Origin: Woeseiaceae bacterium
Lineage (GTDB): Bacteria; Pseudomonadota; Gammaproteobacteria; Steroidobacterales; Woeseiaceae
Direction: 5' to 3'
Length of the DNA stretch: 64,000 nucleotides
NCBI GenBank assembly: GCA_021773135.1
Contig: JAJFKP010000010.1
Coordinates: 163,857-227,856, forward strand
Positions 17,602 to 26,703 of this stretch are shown piece by piece. Each line of letters starts with the position of its first letter. Position 1 is the stretch's first letter. A model generated the notes under the pieces. The model was not told where the DNA came from. It saw only the letters and a list, made by a program, of their open reading frames with translations, and ran no database searches. Position numbers and translations under genes: made by a program.

Positions 17602-20076
17602 ATGAGTGTGACACAGCATCTTTTGCGTCCATGGTATTGGCTTGCGGGCAAGATATTTGGCGTCTGGGCCCGTCCGGTCGTACAGCCCGACGCTCCCGCT
17701 GAGTTACTGGCAGGTACCACTGCCCCGGTCTGTTACGTGCTGGAGACGGGCGGGCTTGCCGACACACTCACGCTCGAGCGAATCTGCCAACAGCACAAAC
17801 TTCCAAGGCCGACCGAGTCCATTGAGTATTGTGGTATTTCAGAACGCCGGATAATTGTCTTGAAGAGTACGCAGGGCTTCATTTTGCGCCGCCTTGGGCC
17901 GCAGGGCTCGGAGCGTCTGAAACGCCTGATCGATGCCAGTATCGAAGCAGGCGGTAAGGAACTGCTGCTGGTTCCGGTTGGAATTTACTGGGGTCGCTCA
18001 CCGAAAAAAGACCATTCCTGGCTGACAGTGCTCTTTTCCGAACATTGGGATGTTGCCGGGCGAACGCGCAAATTCTTTACGACCCTCTTCCAGGGACGGA
18101 ATACTTTGTTGCGTTTTAGTGAACCGCTGCCGCTGAGCACAATTGTGCACAACGGCCAAGTTTCCGAAATGGCATATCGAAAAGTATCGAGAATCCTGCG
18201 CGTACATTTCAGGCAGCGACGCGTTGCGACCGTCGGTCCCGATCTGTCGCATCGTCGCACCCTGTTAAGTGCGGTTGTAGATGATCCCAGCGTGCGCGCT
18301 GTCATCGACGCCGAAGCGGATGGCGATCGTGTCAAGCTGGAACGGGCTACCCAAAAGGCCCGCAGCCAGGCGCAGGAAATTGCCGCGCATATTTCTTACC
18401 CGACGGTGCGGGTGGTGGAGCGTTTTCTGGGCTGGGTGTGGAATCGAATCTACGACGGCCTCGAAGTGCAGCATGTCGAGACCCTGCACGAAGTCGCAAG
18501 GGATAACGAAATCGTTTACGTGCCCTGCCACCGCAGTCACGTCGATTATTTGTTGCTGAGTTACATTGTCTATCACGAAGGCTTGAGCCTGCCGCATGTA
18601 GCCGCCGGGGTGAACCTGAACATCCCCGTCGTTGGCGGCATTCTGCGCCGCGGCGGCGCGTTTTATCTCAGGCGCAGTTTTAAAGGAAACAGGCTTTATA
18701 CCGCCGTCTTCAATTCCTATATGCGCCAGATTCTGGCACGCGGTCATGCCGTCGAGTATTTCGTTGAGGGTGGCAGAAGTCGCACCGGCAGATTGCTGGC
18801 ACCGAAAGCCGGCATGCTGGCCATGACCGTCCGTGCGTACGTTCGCAACCCCCGTATTCCTGTCGTGTTCGTGCCGGTCTATTTCGGCTACGAGAGACTG
18901 ATCGAGGGGAACTCTTTCATCTCGGAGATGGGAGGCGCCAAAAAACAAAAGGAGTCGCTGCTAGGTCTGTTCCGCTCAATAAAGGCATTGCGCGAGCACT
19001 TCGGTAAAGTTTACGTCAATATTGGTCGTCCGATTCGGCTCAATGACATACTCGATCAGCACAGGCCCGGCTGGCGTGAATTCGAACTGGCGGCGGGAGA
19101 AAGGCCCGCGTGGATCGGCGCGATAATCGATGACCTCGGCGGCCGGATCATGGGTGAGATCAACTCGGCGGCAGCGGTAACGCCAATCAGCCTGCTGGCC
19201 TACACGCTCTTGTCGACGCCAAAACAAAGTATGGGCGACAAGGAACTTCGTGCCCAAATAAACCTTTCCAACAGGCTCCTGCGCCGCTTCCGGTATTCGG
19301 ACCAGGTGACCATTCCAGACTGGTCGGCTGACGAAATTATCGATCATGGTGAAAAACTGAAAGTCATCTCGCGCACCGCACACCCGCTCGGCGACGTTGT
19401 CAGCATGAGCGAGCGCGATGCGGTGCTGATGACCTACTTTCGCAACAATATTCAGCACCTGTTCGCTGTGCCGGCCTCGATCGCCTGTTGCTTTATCCAG
19501 GGGCGGCGCCTCGAGCACAGCGAACTGCAAAGATTGGTTGGCATGATCTATCCGTTCATGCGCAAGGAACTGCACCTGCAATGGCCGGAAGAAGACATTG
19601 GTGCCGTGACGACTGCGGCTATCGACGCCTTGATCGATGAGGAAATTCTCATTCGAGACGGAGATTTTCTTGTACGGCCGCCAACCGGTTCCGCGCCCGC
19701 GTTCCAACTGATGATGCTAGGTCAGTCCATGGTGCCAATGTTGCAGCGTTTCTACCTCGTTATTGCGCTGCTGGTCAGGAATGAATCCGGCACCCTGTCG
19801 CGAGCAAAGCTCGAAGGTCTGTGCCAGAAGAGTGCGCAGCGGCTGGCCATGATTTATGGCCTGGCATCGCCCGATTTCTTTGACAAAGCGCTGTTCCAGG
19901 ATTTCATCCGAGCGCTGCGGGAACGAGACGTCGTGCGTCGCAATGACGCCGGCTTTCTTGAGTTTGGCAGCGAGATTAATCGCATCGGCGAAGATGCCCG
20001 GCTGGTGCTCGGCGAGGAGATTCGTCACAGTATTCTGTCACTGACTTTTTCCGGTCCGGGGTTCGAGCGACTGTGA
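17602..20076 (+). CDS. plsB: glycerol-3-phosphate acyltransferase
   Basis: PlsB makes 1-acyl-glycerol 3-phosphate from G3P and acyl-ACP or acyl-CoA at the inner membrane, the first step of phospholipid synthesis. At 824 residues it is close to the E. coli enzyme. The acyltransferase motifs are present in order: HRSHVDYLLLSY (motif I, catalytic His and Asp), GGAFYLRRSF (II), FVEGGRSRTGRLL (III) and VFVPVYFGYERLIEG (IV). The next gene, trhO, starts on its stop codon, so the two are translationally coupled. Confidence 0.95.
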   Translation: MSVTQHLLRPWYWLAGKIFGVWARPVVQPDAPAELLAGTTAPVCYVLETGGLADTLTLERICQQHKLPRPTESIEYCGISERRIIVLKSTQGFILRRLGPQGSERLKRLIDASIEAGGKELLLVPVGIYWGRSPKKDHSWLTVLFSEHWDVAGRTRKFFTTLFQGRNTLLRFSEPLPLSTIVHNGQVSEMAYRKVSRILRVHFRQRRVATVGPDLSHRRTLLSAVVDDPSVRAVIDAEADGDRVKLERATQKARSQAQEIAAHISYPTVRVVERFLGWVWNRIYDGLEVQHVETLHEVARDNEIVYVPCHRSHVDYLLLSYIVYHEGLSLPHVAAGVNLNIPVVGGILRRGGAFYLRRSFKGNRLYTAVFNSYMRQILARGHAVEYFVEGGRSRTGRLLAPKAGMLAMTVRAYVRNPRIPVVFVPVYFGYERLIEGNSFISEMGGAKKQKESLLGLFRSIKALREHFGKVYVNIGRPIRLNDILDQHRPGWREFELAAGERPAWIGAIIDDLGGRIMGEINSAAAVTPISLLAYTLLSTPKQSMGDKELRAQINLSNRLLRRFRYSDQVTIPDWSADEIIDHGEKLKVISRTAHPLGDVVSMSERDAVLMTYFRNNIQHLFAVPASIACCFIQGRRLEHSELQRLVGMIYPFMRKELHLQWPEEDIGAVTTAAIDALIDEEILIRDGDFLVRPPTGSAPAFQLMMLGQSMVPMLQRFYLVIALLVRNESGTLSRAKLEGLCQKSAQRLAMIYGLASPDFFDKALFQDFIRALRERDVVRRNDAGFLEFGSEINRIGEDARLVLGEEIRHSILSLTFSGPGFERL

Positions 20077-20984
20077 ACGTCGTATCTTTCTACCGCTTTG
20101 CGAATGTTGCTGATCCGGACAGCTTGCGCGGCCGACTGCAGGTCCTGTGCGACCGGGAAAAACTGCTGGGTACAATCCTGCTCGCGCGGGAAGGGGTGAA
20201 CGGCACGCTGGCCGGTTCCGCGAACGCGATACAGAAAATATTCGGCTGGCTGGAAGAGTCGCTGGCGTTGTCGAATCCTATCGAGAGCCGCTGGACTGAG
20301 GCGGACGCAGCGCCATTTCGGCGCATGCGGGTGAAGGTAAAGCGTGAAATCGTGACGCTCGGCCGACCCGATATCAGGCCGGATCAACTTACCGGCAAAC
20401 ACGTGGGCGTCGAAGAATGGAATGCACTGATTGCTGATCCGGAGACGCTCGTCATTGATACGCGCAACCAGTATGAGTTCGAGGTTGGCACATTTGATAA
20501 TGCGGTTGACCCGGAGACTGGCAGCTTCAGGGAGTTTCCGCAGTACGCCAGTCGACTCGCAAAAACTGAGACAAGCCGCAAGGTTGCCATGTTTTGCACG
20601 GGCGGCATTCGCTGTGAGAAGGCGAGTGCACTGATGCTGGAACTGGGGTTCAAAGATGTATTTCAACTGCAGGGCGGCATTCTTAAATACCTGGAAGACG
20701 TCGATGACGATAAAAGTCTCTGGCAGGGAGAATGTTTCGTTTTTGATACCCGGGTTGCCGTCGATCGTGATCGCGCAGAAGGCGGCTATGTGCAGTGTCA
20801 CGCCTGTCGCAGACCGCTGGGTTCAGAGGATATTGCGTCCAGCGACTATTCAGAGGGCGTGTCCTGTCCGAAATGCATAGGAACGCTAGAGAAAGATCGC
20901 GCCAGGCGACTCGAGGAACGTCGCAAACAGGTCAAACTTGCGCAGGAACGTGGTGAGGATCACATAGGCGCGACGCTGGACTAA
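20073..20984 (+). CDS. trhO: tRNA uridine 34 hydroxylase (rhodanese family)
   Basis: TrhO (YceA) installs the oxygen of 5-hydroxyuridine at tRNA position 34 in an O2-dependent pathway. The 303-residue protein has the UPF0176 N-terminal domain (LLGTILLAREGVNGTLAGS), a rhodanese domain with catalytic loop MFCTGGIRCEKAS, and a C-terminal Cys-rich region (CHACRRPL, then CPKC) typical of the family. The start is a GTG overlapping the plsB stop (GTGA), as judged by the family N-terminus. A small hairpin (CACCCG-CCTC-CGGGTG, 21048-21063) lies downstream. Confidence 0.92.
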   Translation: MNVVSFYRFANVADPDSLRGRLQVLCDREKLLGTILLAREGVNGTLAGSANAIQKIFGWLEESLALSNPIESRWTEADAAPFRRMRVKVKREIVTLGRPDIRPDQLTGKHVGVEEWNALIADPETLVIDTRNQYEFEVGTFDNAVDPETGSFREFPQYASRLAKTETSRKVAMFCTGGIRCEKASALMLELGFKDVFQLQGGILKYLEDVDDDKSLWQGECFVFDTRVAVDRDRAEGGYVQCHACRRPLGSEDIASSDYSEGVSCPKCIGTLEKDRARRLEERRKQVKLAQERGEDHIGATLD

Positions 20985-21140
20985 GTTACCTTTTGGCCTG
21001 CAGCCAAGCGTTATCTTTCGCTTAGGCAGAACAATCAAATTCAACGTCACCCGCCTCCGGGTGCTACTCCTGCCGCCTGCTATACTCAATTCGTACAATC
21101 TTGAGCTTTCCCAAGTTAACTGACTGAGGATGGTGATGAC

Positions 21141-21908
21141 ATGAAAAGAGTAATGTTGACAGGATTGATCGTAACCCTCGCCGCCGGATCCAGTGCGGTA
21201 CTTGCCCAGGACGGTGACGCGCAAGCAGGATTTGCCTATGTCACCTATTTCGAATGCAACGCGGGTAGGGAATTTCGCGCTGATGAAATTATCGAGCGTA
21301 GTTACCGACCACACTATGACGCAGCAGTAGAAGCCGGGGAGATAGCCCAGTGGAGCTGGATGTCACACTTCGTCGGCGGAAAATGGCGCCGTGCACTCGT
21401 GCTGGCCGCACCGGACATGGACAGTCTGTTAGCAAGCGCAGGCGCGCTCGGTGAGGTTATTGAGGAAGCGACACCCGAGGCCGGTCGCGTATTCACGGAA
21501 ATATGCCCGATCCACGAAGACTACGTCTGGGAGACCGTACCCGGAGTGGGTGGAACGTCTGTCGGAGCAGAGCGCGGTGTCGCAGGACTTTCCATCTACA
21601 TGGACTGCGATATGAACCGCGAGGAGCGACTCGACGAGCTGATGGGAGGCCCTATCGGGGCGGTCTACGATGCCCACGTTGCGGATGGTGAACTGTTCTC
21701 CTGGACCTGGCTGGCCCACACCGTTGGCGGAAAGTATCGTCGGCTGTTGAGCCTGACGGCAAACGACCATAGTTCGATGATGCGCGCGCGTGCTGCGATC
21801 ATTGCAGATCTGAGCACAGGCCGACTGAATCGATCCTATACGCAGATGAATGATATTTGCCCGGACCACGACGACTACATGTGGGACATTAAGATAGCGA
21901 CGCCCTGA
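21141..21908 (+). CDS. secreted protein with two ~100-residue repeats
   Basis: This protein of 255 residues has a signal peptide ending near SAVLAQ (about residue 22). Two homologous domains follow. The first runs from YVTYFECNAGREFRADEI to ICPIHEDYVWE, the second from LSIYMDCDMNREERLDEL to ICPDHDDYMWDI. Shared positions include (C)N/D.., YDA.V..GE..SW.W..H.VGGK.RR and the closing IC-P-x-H-D/E-D-Y-x-W. Each repeat has two Cys residues that could form a disulfide. I do not recognise the family; the size and pattern recall dimeric alpha/beta-barrel-like domains. It stands alone with a GAGG ribosome site. Confidence 0.75.
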   Translation: MKRVMLTGLIVTLAAGSSAVLAQDGDAQAGFAYVTYFECNAGREFRADEIIERSYRPHYDAAVEAGEIAQWSWMSHFVGGKWRRALVLAAPDMDSLLASAGALGEVIEEATPEAGRVFTEICPIHEDYVWETVPGVGGTSVGAERGVAGLSIYMDCDMNREERLDELMGGPIGAVYDAHVADGELFSWTWLAHTVGGKYRRLLSLTANDHSSMMRARAAIIADLSTGRLNRSYTQMNDICPDHDDYMWDIKIATP

Positions 21909-22068
21909 TTCAGGACAACGTTAGTCGGACAGCGTTAATGACCGCAGGGTGAAGCGACCGATGTTATTCGTAAAGTGGTCGCACGCCCCGTGCATTGTTT
22001 GCTGTTGCTAGTCCCAGTTGCGGGAGCGGCTGCGTATAAGGCACGCCGCTGAAACAGCCTGTCACGGT

Positions 22069-22686
22069 TTAAAACCAGAATCTGGCTCCTGCGACAAGTG
22101 ACACATAGTCTTCCCGGCCACTCGTTTGGGTCCAGCTGACTCCGATGTAAGGTGCGATTTCGCGCTTGATTTCGTACCGAACACGCAGATCCAAAGCAGA
22201 TGACTTTGATTCGCTATCGAGTTCGATACGAGGTTGAAGAATCAGACGTTGCGTGAGCAGTAAATCGTATTCAACTTCGAGTCGGGCTGTCAGGTCGCCA
22301 TCGTCGCTGACGAAAGCCGCCAGGTCGATCTCGAACCATTGCGGCGCAAGGCCCTGTAGTCCGATTACCGCGTAGTTCTCCGCGGGTCGCGGCTCCAGGC
22401 TATGGCGCAGCCCCAGCTGCAGGTCCCAGAAAGGCGATATTGCCCTGCTGTAAAGCAACTGGAATTCGGCGTCATCGCCGTCAACCTCGCCCTCCGTCTT
22501 CCACCAGAATTTATGCAGATCAGCACCAATCCAGCCCTGCATGTCCCAAATCCAATCCTCTTCATGCTCCTGATATTCAAACCGGTCCAGTTGCACGAAT
22601 GAAAAAATGGTTGTGTCGTCCGCTGCACCCGGGGCGGCATAGACGATTGCGTTCACGAGCAAAATACAGCGGCTGAGCGTTTTCAT
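22069..22686 (-). CDS. copB: copper resistance outer membrane protein CopB
   Basis: This is a 205-residue outer membrane beta-barrel of the CopB/PcoB family, which partners the multicopper oxidase CopA in handling periplasmic copper. It has a signal peptide and barrel segments such as IGADLHKFWWKTEGEVDGDD and DLQLGLRHSLEPRPAENYAVIGLQG, and it ends with the typical C-terminal Phe. The Met/His-rich N-terminal stretch found in many CopB proteins is missing. Its ATG overlaps the copA stop by four bases, so it is the distal gene of the operon. Confidence 0.9.
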   Translation of the reverse strand: MKTLSRCILLVNAIVYAAPGAADDTTIFSFVQLDRFEYQEHEEDWIWDMQGWIGADLHKFWWKTEGEVDGDDAEFQLLYSRAISPFWDLQLGLRHSLEPRPAENYAVIGLQGLAPQWFEIDLAAFVSDDGDLTARLEVEYDLLLTQRLILQPRIELDSESKSSALDLRVRYEIKREIAPYIGVSWTQTSGREDYVSLVAGARFWF

Positions 22687-24398
22687 GAAATCTCTCCGTC
22701 GGCTTCGCGTACGGCAACTTCACGCATCATCCCGGCTGCCATGTGATAAATCATATGGCAGTGAAACGCCCAGCGTCCGACTGCATCGGCCGTCAGGTTG
22801 ACAGAAAGACGTTCAGCCGGCTTGACCACGACGGTATGTTTTCGCGGATTACGTTTGCCGTTCCCATTGTCCAGTTCCACGAACATGCCGTGTAAGTGAA
22901 TAGGATGGGACATCATCGTGTCATTGACGAGCACGAGCTTTATTCGCTCGCCGTATTGCATTTGAATCGGTCCGGTTACTTCCGAATATTTGATGCCATC
23001 GAATGACCACATGTATCGATGCATGTTTCCCGTAAGATGCAGCTCGATTATTCGCCCCGGTTCTCGCTGATCGCCAATCTCGCCAATATTCCTGAGATCA
23101 GCATAGGTCAGCACGCGGTGAGGAACATTGGACAATCCGATGCCCGGCTCGGCAAGGCGGTCTGCAGGACTGGACGTAAGATTTGCAACGCCTGCCCCAC
23201 GCCTGTGCTTGTGTTCGGCCGGTTGCATCGAGTTCATGTTGTGATGGGACATATTGGCATGCTCCATCGCCATAGGACCATCGTGCATGCCCATATCTGC
23301 CATGGTCAGCAACGGTCGCTCACGCAATTCAGGCACTTCGGCTACTAAGCCAGCCTCGGATGTCAGCGTGCCCCTGGCGAAGCCGCTTCTATCCATGGAT
23401 TCGGCGAACAGCGTGTACGCCATATTTAATTCCGGCTGAACAATCACATCGTAAGTCTCGGCAACGCCGATTTGCAGTTCGTCAACGGTGACAGGTTCGA
23501 CATTCTGACCGTCGGCCTGAACCACCGACATCGACAACCCCGGGATGCGGAAATTGAAAAACGTCATGGCCGAACCGTTAATAATTCGTAATCGAGCTCT
23601 CTGGCCTGGTTCGAATACGCCGGTCCAGTTTGCAGCCGGATCGCTGCCATTCATAAGATAGGTGTAGGAGGTGCCCGTTACGTCAGCGATGTCTGAGGCC
23701 GCCATGCGCATGTTGCCCCACATGCGACGGTCGGCCAGCGTTTCCCGCCGGCCCTTCGTGGTCATGTCCGCAAAAAAATCCGCAACCGTTCGTTGCTGGC
23801 GATTGTAGTAATCGTCCATCTTCTTGAGCTTTGCGTACATTCGTTGCGGATCTTCAAACGTCCAGTCGGACAGCATCACGACGAACTCGATGTCGTAGTC
23901 GACCGGGTCGCCGTCAGCCGGATCAATAATAATCGGGCCATACACGCCCGTTTGTTCCTGGAAACCCGAATGACTGTGATACCAGTAGGTACCACTTTGG
24001 ACGACGTCAAACTCGTATCTGAAACGGGAGCCGGCCCGTATCCCGGGAAAGCTTATGCCCGGCACACCATCCATATCACTGGGCAGAATCAGCCCGTGCC
24101 AGTGAATTGACGAGTCTTCGTCGAGATCATTGGTTACGTCCAATGTCACTCTTTGACCTTCCGTCATTCTGAGCAACGGTCCTGGCACGGTTCCATTGAT
24201 AGCGGTCGCCAGCGCTTTTCTGCCACCGATGACAACCGGCGTTTCGCCAATGGTTAGATTGAACTGACTGGCTCCGTCCTCTGAACCTGCAGCGCCAAAT
24301 GCTGATGTCCACGCCGGCACCGGCAACAAACTGCTCAGTCCAGCCGCGCCGGCCGACTGTACGAAGCGTCGACGCGTCAAACACGCATATTTCTTCAC
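22683..24398 (-). CDS. copA: multicopper oxidase CopA (copper resistance)
   Basis: This periplasmic multicopper oxidase binds or oxidises Cu(I). The 571-residue precursor has a Tat signal (TRRRFVQSAGAAGLSSLLP). All four copper ligand motifs are present: IHWHGLIL, YHSHSGFQEQ, HPIHLHGMFVEL and HCHMIYHMAAGMM, the last with the type 1 Met. A Met/His-rich linker typical of CopA/PcoA (MADMGMHDGPMAMEHANM and onward) sits near residue 370. It lies upstream of copB and downstream of a small Cys-rich exported protein. Confidence 0.95.
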   Translation of the reverse strand: MKKYACLTRRRFVQSAGAAGLSSLLPVPAWTSAFGAAGSEDGASQFNLTIGETPVVIGGRKALATAINGTVPGPLLRMTEGQRVTLDVTNDLDEDSSIHWHGLILPSDMDGVPGISFPGIRAGSRFRYEFDVVQSGTYWYHSHSGFQEQTGVYGPIIIDPADGDPVDYDIEFVVMLSDWTFEDPQRMYAKLKKMDDYYNRQQRTVADFFADMTTKGRRETLADRRMWGNMRMAASDIADVTGTSYTYLMNGSDPAANWTGVFEPGQRARLRIINGSAMTFFNFRIPGLSMSVVQADGQNVEPVTVDELQIGVAETYDVIVQPELNMAYTLFAESMDRSGFARGTLTSEAGLVAEVPELRERPLLTMADMGMHDGPMAMEHANMSHHNMNSMQPAEHKHRRGAGVANLTSSPADRLAEPGIGLSNVPHRVLTYADLRNIGEIGDQREPGRIIELHLTGNMHRYMWSFDGIKYSEVTGPIQMQYGERIKLVLVNDTMMSHPIHLHGMFVELDNGNGKRNPRKHTVVVKPAERLSVNLTADAVGRWAFHCHMIYHMAAGMMREVAVREADGEIS

Positions 24399-24412
24399 GA
24401 TTAATCCTTACT

Positions 24413-24495
24413 GCTTGATTAGTGCAATTCCGCCAGCGGTCGGCGGAATACAGGGGCGCAACTTTGCGTTGCAGTTGAAGTGAACCTAATCAAGC
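24413..24495. repeat. nested inverted repeats upstream of copA
   Basis: An outer 10-bp perfect inverted repeat (GCTTGATTAG at 24413-24422, CTAATCAAGC at 24486-24495) encloses an inner 8-bp stem (ATTCCGCC at 24427-24434, GGCGGAAT at 24442-24449). The right arm covers the stop codon of the upstream gene. It could be an mRNA structure between the two genes, an operator, or a miniature element. Confidence 0.5.
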
Positions 24496-24887
24496 ATCCG
24501 GTCAAAGAAAGTGACCGGCGTTCTCAACCTGTAAAGTCTGTACTGTAAACGAGGGGGCGGCCTGGTGTGGGTAGTCTCTGGCGGCCAGGGTAGCGCGAGT
24601 GGTCCGGATTCTTTTGGGTCAGATTCGAGGTCGTCCGAAAACGACCTGAATTTAGCGGTCAGAACACTCCCGGAGTCGTGTTCCACAGCGTTGAATTCGA
24701 CGCACTTGTCGCAGCAATCGTCATCGCCCTGCGAGCTTGCAACAGCTGCGCCATGCTCACCGTGCTGCATATCGCTGTGCGACTTAACCGGATCGTTCGC
24801 TGCAGCGCTGCCTGATCCCGGGCAAGCGCAGGCGATGCCGCTGACGCCGAATATCAGGATGATTGATTGAAGTATAAACCTGCGCAT
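24486..24887 (-). CDS. small exported Cys/His-rich protein beside copAB
   Basis: This protein of 133 residues has a signal peptide (ILQSIILIFGVSGIACA). The mature N-terminal half has metal-binding character: SDMQHGEHGAAV, then a DDDCCDKC cluster. The tail is basic and proline-rich (PPETTHTRPPPRLQYRLYRL). I cannot assign it to a family with confidence; it recalls the small periplasmic DUF2946-type proteins found next to copper genes. Its position 87 bases upstream of copA on the same strand suggests a copper-binding accessory role. Confidence 0.65.
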   Translation of the reverse strand: MRRFILQSIILIFGVSGIACACPGSGSAAANDPVKSHSDMQHGEHGAAVASSQGDDDCCDKCVEFNAVEHDSGSVLTAKFRSFSDDLESDPKESGPLALPWPPETTHTRPPPRLQYRLYRLRTPVTFFDRMLD

Positions 24888-24894
24888 TGTCGTA

Positions 24895-25110
24895 TTAGGC
24901 GTCCATATCCGGGATCAGTTCACTCTCGAGCTGCGAAATCATGTCCTTTAGCACCAGTCGCTTTTTCTTCAGCCTGCGGAGCCGCAGCTGATCGATGATC
25001 GGATCGTGCGACAGAGTATCGATGAGGTAATCGAGGTCGCGGTGACTGACGCGCAGTTCTCTAAGCCGCTCGAACTGCTTAAAAGACTCTGTGTCTATTT
25101 TGTCGGTCAT
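24895..25110 (-). CDS. YdcH-family (DUF465) small coiled-coil protein
   Basis: The 71-residue protein is predicted all-helical. It matches the YdcH/DUF465 pattern: LRVSHRDLDYLIDTLSHD, then LRRLKKKRLVLKDMISQLE. The family function is unknown; members are small cytosolic coiled coils. It lies seven bases upstream of the Cys-rich protein gene on the same strand, between cysQ and the copper genes. Confidence 0.82.
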   Translation of the reverse strand: MTDKIDTESFKQFERLRELRVSHRDLDYLIDTLSHDPIIDQLRLRRLKKKRLVLKDMISQLESELIPDMDA

Positions 25111-25175
25111 CGATTCGACGTTCCGCCCGTCATTTGCTCAGCAACTGTATGATTCTAACGCAACTTGGCCTCGAA

Positions 25176-25979
25176 TCAGGATTGACCGGCCAGACCGGCC
25201 AGCCAGTCGTTGTCCCGCGGGCCGTGAACCAGGAAGAACGGATTCAGTATGTCCGCCTTGGCGTTGTAGGCGAGCGGTTTCCCGTTTAGCTCAACGACCG
25301 CGCCGCCGGCCTGCTCAACGACCGCCTGCGCCGCCGCGGTGTCCCATTCAGAGGTCGGCCCAAGGCGGGGATAAACATCTGCTTTTCCTTCAGCGACGAC
25401 ACAAAACTTGAGAGAACTGCCCATTGGCAGCATTTCGAAATCTCCCAGCGCGTCCAGGTAATCGTCCAGGCTCGCGCCACGATGCGAGCGGCTGCCGACC
25501 ACCCTGATAGGCGACGCACTGGCGGCCGCGACCTGTATGGGCTCGGGCTCGCCCGCAGCGACAATGACGGTTGATCCTGCGCCCTCACAGCCGGTGTAGG
25601 TCCTGTTTTGCACGGGCACATGCACGATCCCGACTACCGGCCGGTGATGGTCGATCAGGGCGATGTTGACCGTGAACTCGCCATTACGCTTGACGAATTC
25701 CTTGGTGCCGTCCAGAGGGTCGATCAGCCAATAGCGATCCCATTGACTGCGCTCCGCGAATGTCGGCAGCCCCGATTCTTCCGAAATCACCGGAATGTCC
25801 GGCGTGAGGGAGCGCAATCCTGAGTCAATCACACGATGCGAGGCCATATCCGCCTGCGTCAATGGTGAATCGTCGTCCTTCGCTTGAACATCGAAATCGG
25901 TGGCGTAAACTTCAAGAATTGCGTCGCCGGCCTGACGTGCGAGCGCAACCAGCGGTTTAACAAATTCTGTAAGGTTCAT
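25176..25979 (-). CDS. cysQ: 3'(2'),5'-bisphosphate nucleotidase
   Basis: CysQ hydrolyses 3'-phosphoadenosine 5'-phosphate (PAP) to AMP, recycling a by-product of sulfate assimilation. The 267-residue protein has the inositol monophosphatase-fold metal motifs: DDSPLTQAD, SEESG, the diagnostic DPLDGTKEF, and later TSEWDTAAAQAVVEQAGG. It is oriented away from the divergent nucleotidase gene, with 46 bases between the starts. Confidence 0.93.
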   Translation of the reverse strand: MNLTEFVKPLVALARQAGDAILEVYATDFDVQAKDDDSPLTQADMASHRVIDSGLRSLTPDIPVISEESGLPTFAERSQWDRYWLIDPLDGTKEFVKRNGEFTVNIALIDHHRPVVGIVHVPVQNRTYTGCEGAGSTVIVAAGEPEPIQVAAASASPIRVVGSRSHRGASLDDYLDALGDFEMLPMGSSLKFCVVAEGKADVYPRLGPTSEWDTAAAQAVVEQAGGAVVELNGKPLAYNAKADILNPFFLVHGPRDNDWLAGLAGQS

Positions 25980-26025
25980 TCAGCTTCCCTCAGGCGGGCT
26001 GTTTGGGCGCGCAGTATAAAACATT

Positions 26026-26703
26026 GTGACGATTATGAAGCCCGAAAGCCTCGACGCACTCCTCGATTCCTGCGACACGCTGATGCTCGACATGGACGGC
26101 ACGTTGCTCGACCTGGCCTATGACAATTACATGTGGCTCGAGCACATTCCCGCCGAATATGCGCGTCAAAATGACCTGAGCGAAAGCGAAGCAAGAGACC
26201 GCTTGTACGCCATCATGAAGCGAATCGAGGGCAAGTTGTCCTGGTACTGCCTCGAGCACTGGAGTGACGTGCTGGAGCTGGATATCGCCGCATTGCATCG
26301 CGCGGAAAACGACCGCATCGGATTTCTTCCCGGCGCCCGCGATTTTCTTGAAACCGTTTCTGCGCATCATGTCCGCCTGCTCATGGTAACGAATTCTCAT
26401 CAGCACACGCTTGATATCAAGACAGACGTTACCGGCATCACGGAATTCTTCGACGACATCTATACGTCGCACGCACTCGGTCATGCCAAGGAAGACCAAC
26501 CATTCTGGCACGCGTTGCAGGAAGCCGAGGGTTTTGATTGCGCCAAGACCGTGTTTGTCGACGACAATGCGACGGTATTACAGAGCGCCAGGGACTATGG
26601 CGTTGGCACGCTTCTGCATATCACGAAACCAGATACGCGCCGGCCTGAGCGCGATCACAACAGTTTTGTTGGCATCACTGGTGTAGCGGAGCTGCTCAAC
26701 TAG
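26026..26703 (+). CDS. yrfG: HAD-family GMP/IMP nucleotidase
   Basis: This HAD hydrolase of the YrfG (GMP/IMP nucleotidase) group dephosphorylates purine nucleotides. The protein has motif I LMLDMDGTLLDL, motif II (MVTNSH), the Lys in LGHAKEDQPFW, and the motif IV acid pair in VFVDDNATV. A GTG at 26026 and an ATG at 26035 are both possible starts; no clear Shine-Dalgarno decides. Its stop overlaps the stop of convergent rhlB by four bases (CTAG). Confidence 0.85.
   Translation: MTIMKPESLDALLDSCDTLMLDMDGTLLDLAYDNYMWLEHIPAEYARQNDLSESEARDRLYAIMKRIEGKLSWYCLEHWSDVLELDIAALHRAENDRIGFLPGARDFLETVSAHHVRLLMVTNSHQHTLDIKTDVTGITEFFDDIYTSHALGHAKEDQPFWHALQEAEGFDCAKTVFVDDNATVLQSARDYGVGTLLHITKPDTRRPERDHNSFVGITGVAELLN

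Noticed and set aside
18265..19707. Two long minus-strand open frames inside plsB
   Set aside because: They are antisense to conserved acyltransferase motifs and have no recognisable domains or ribosome sites.
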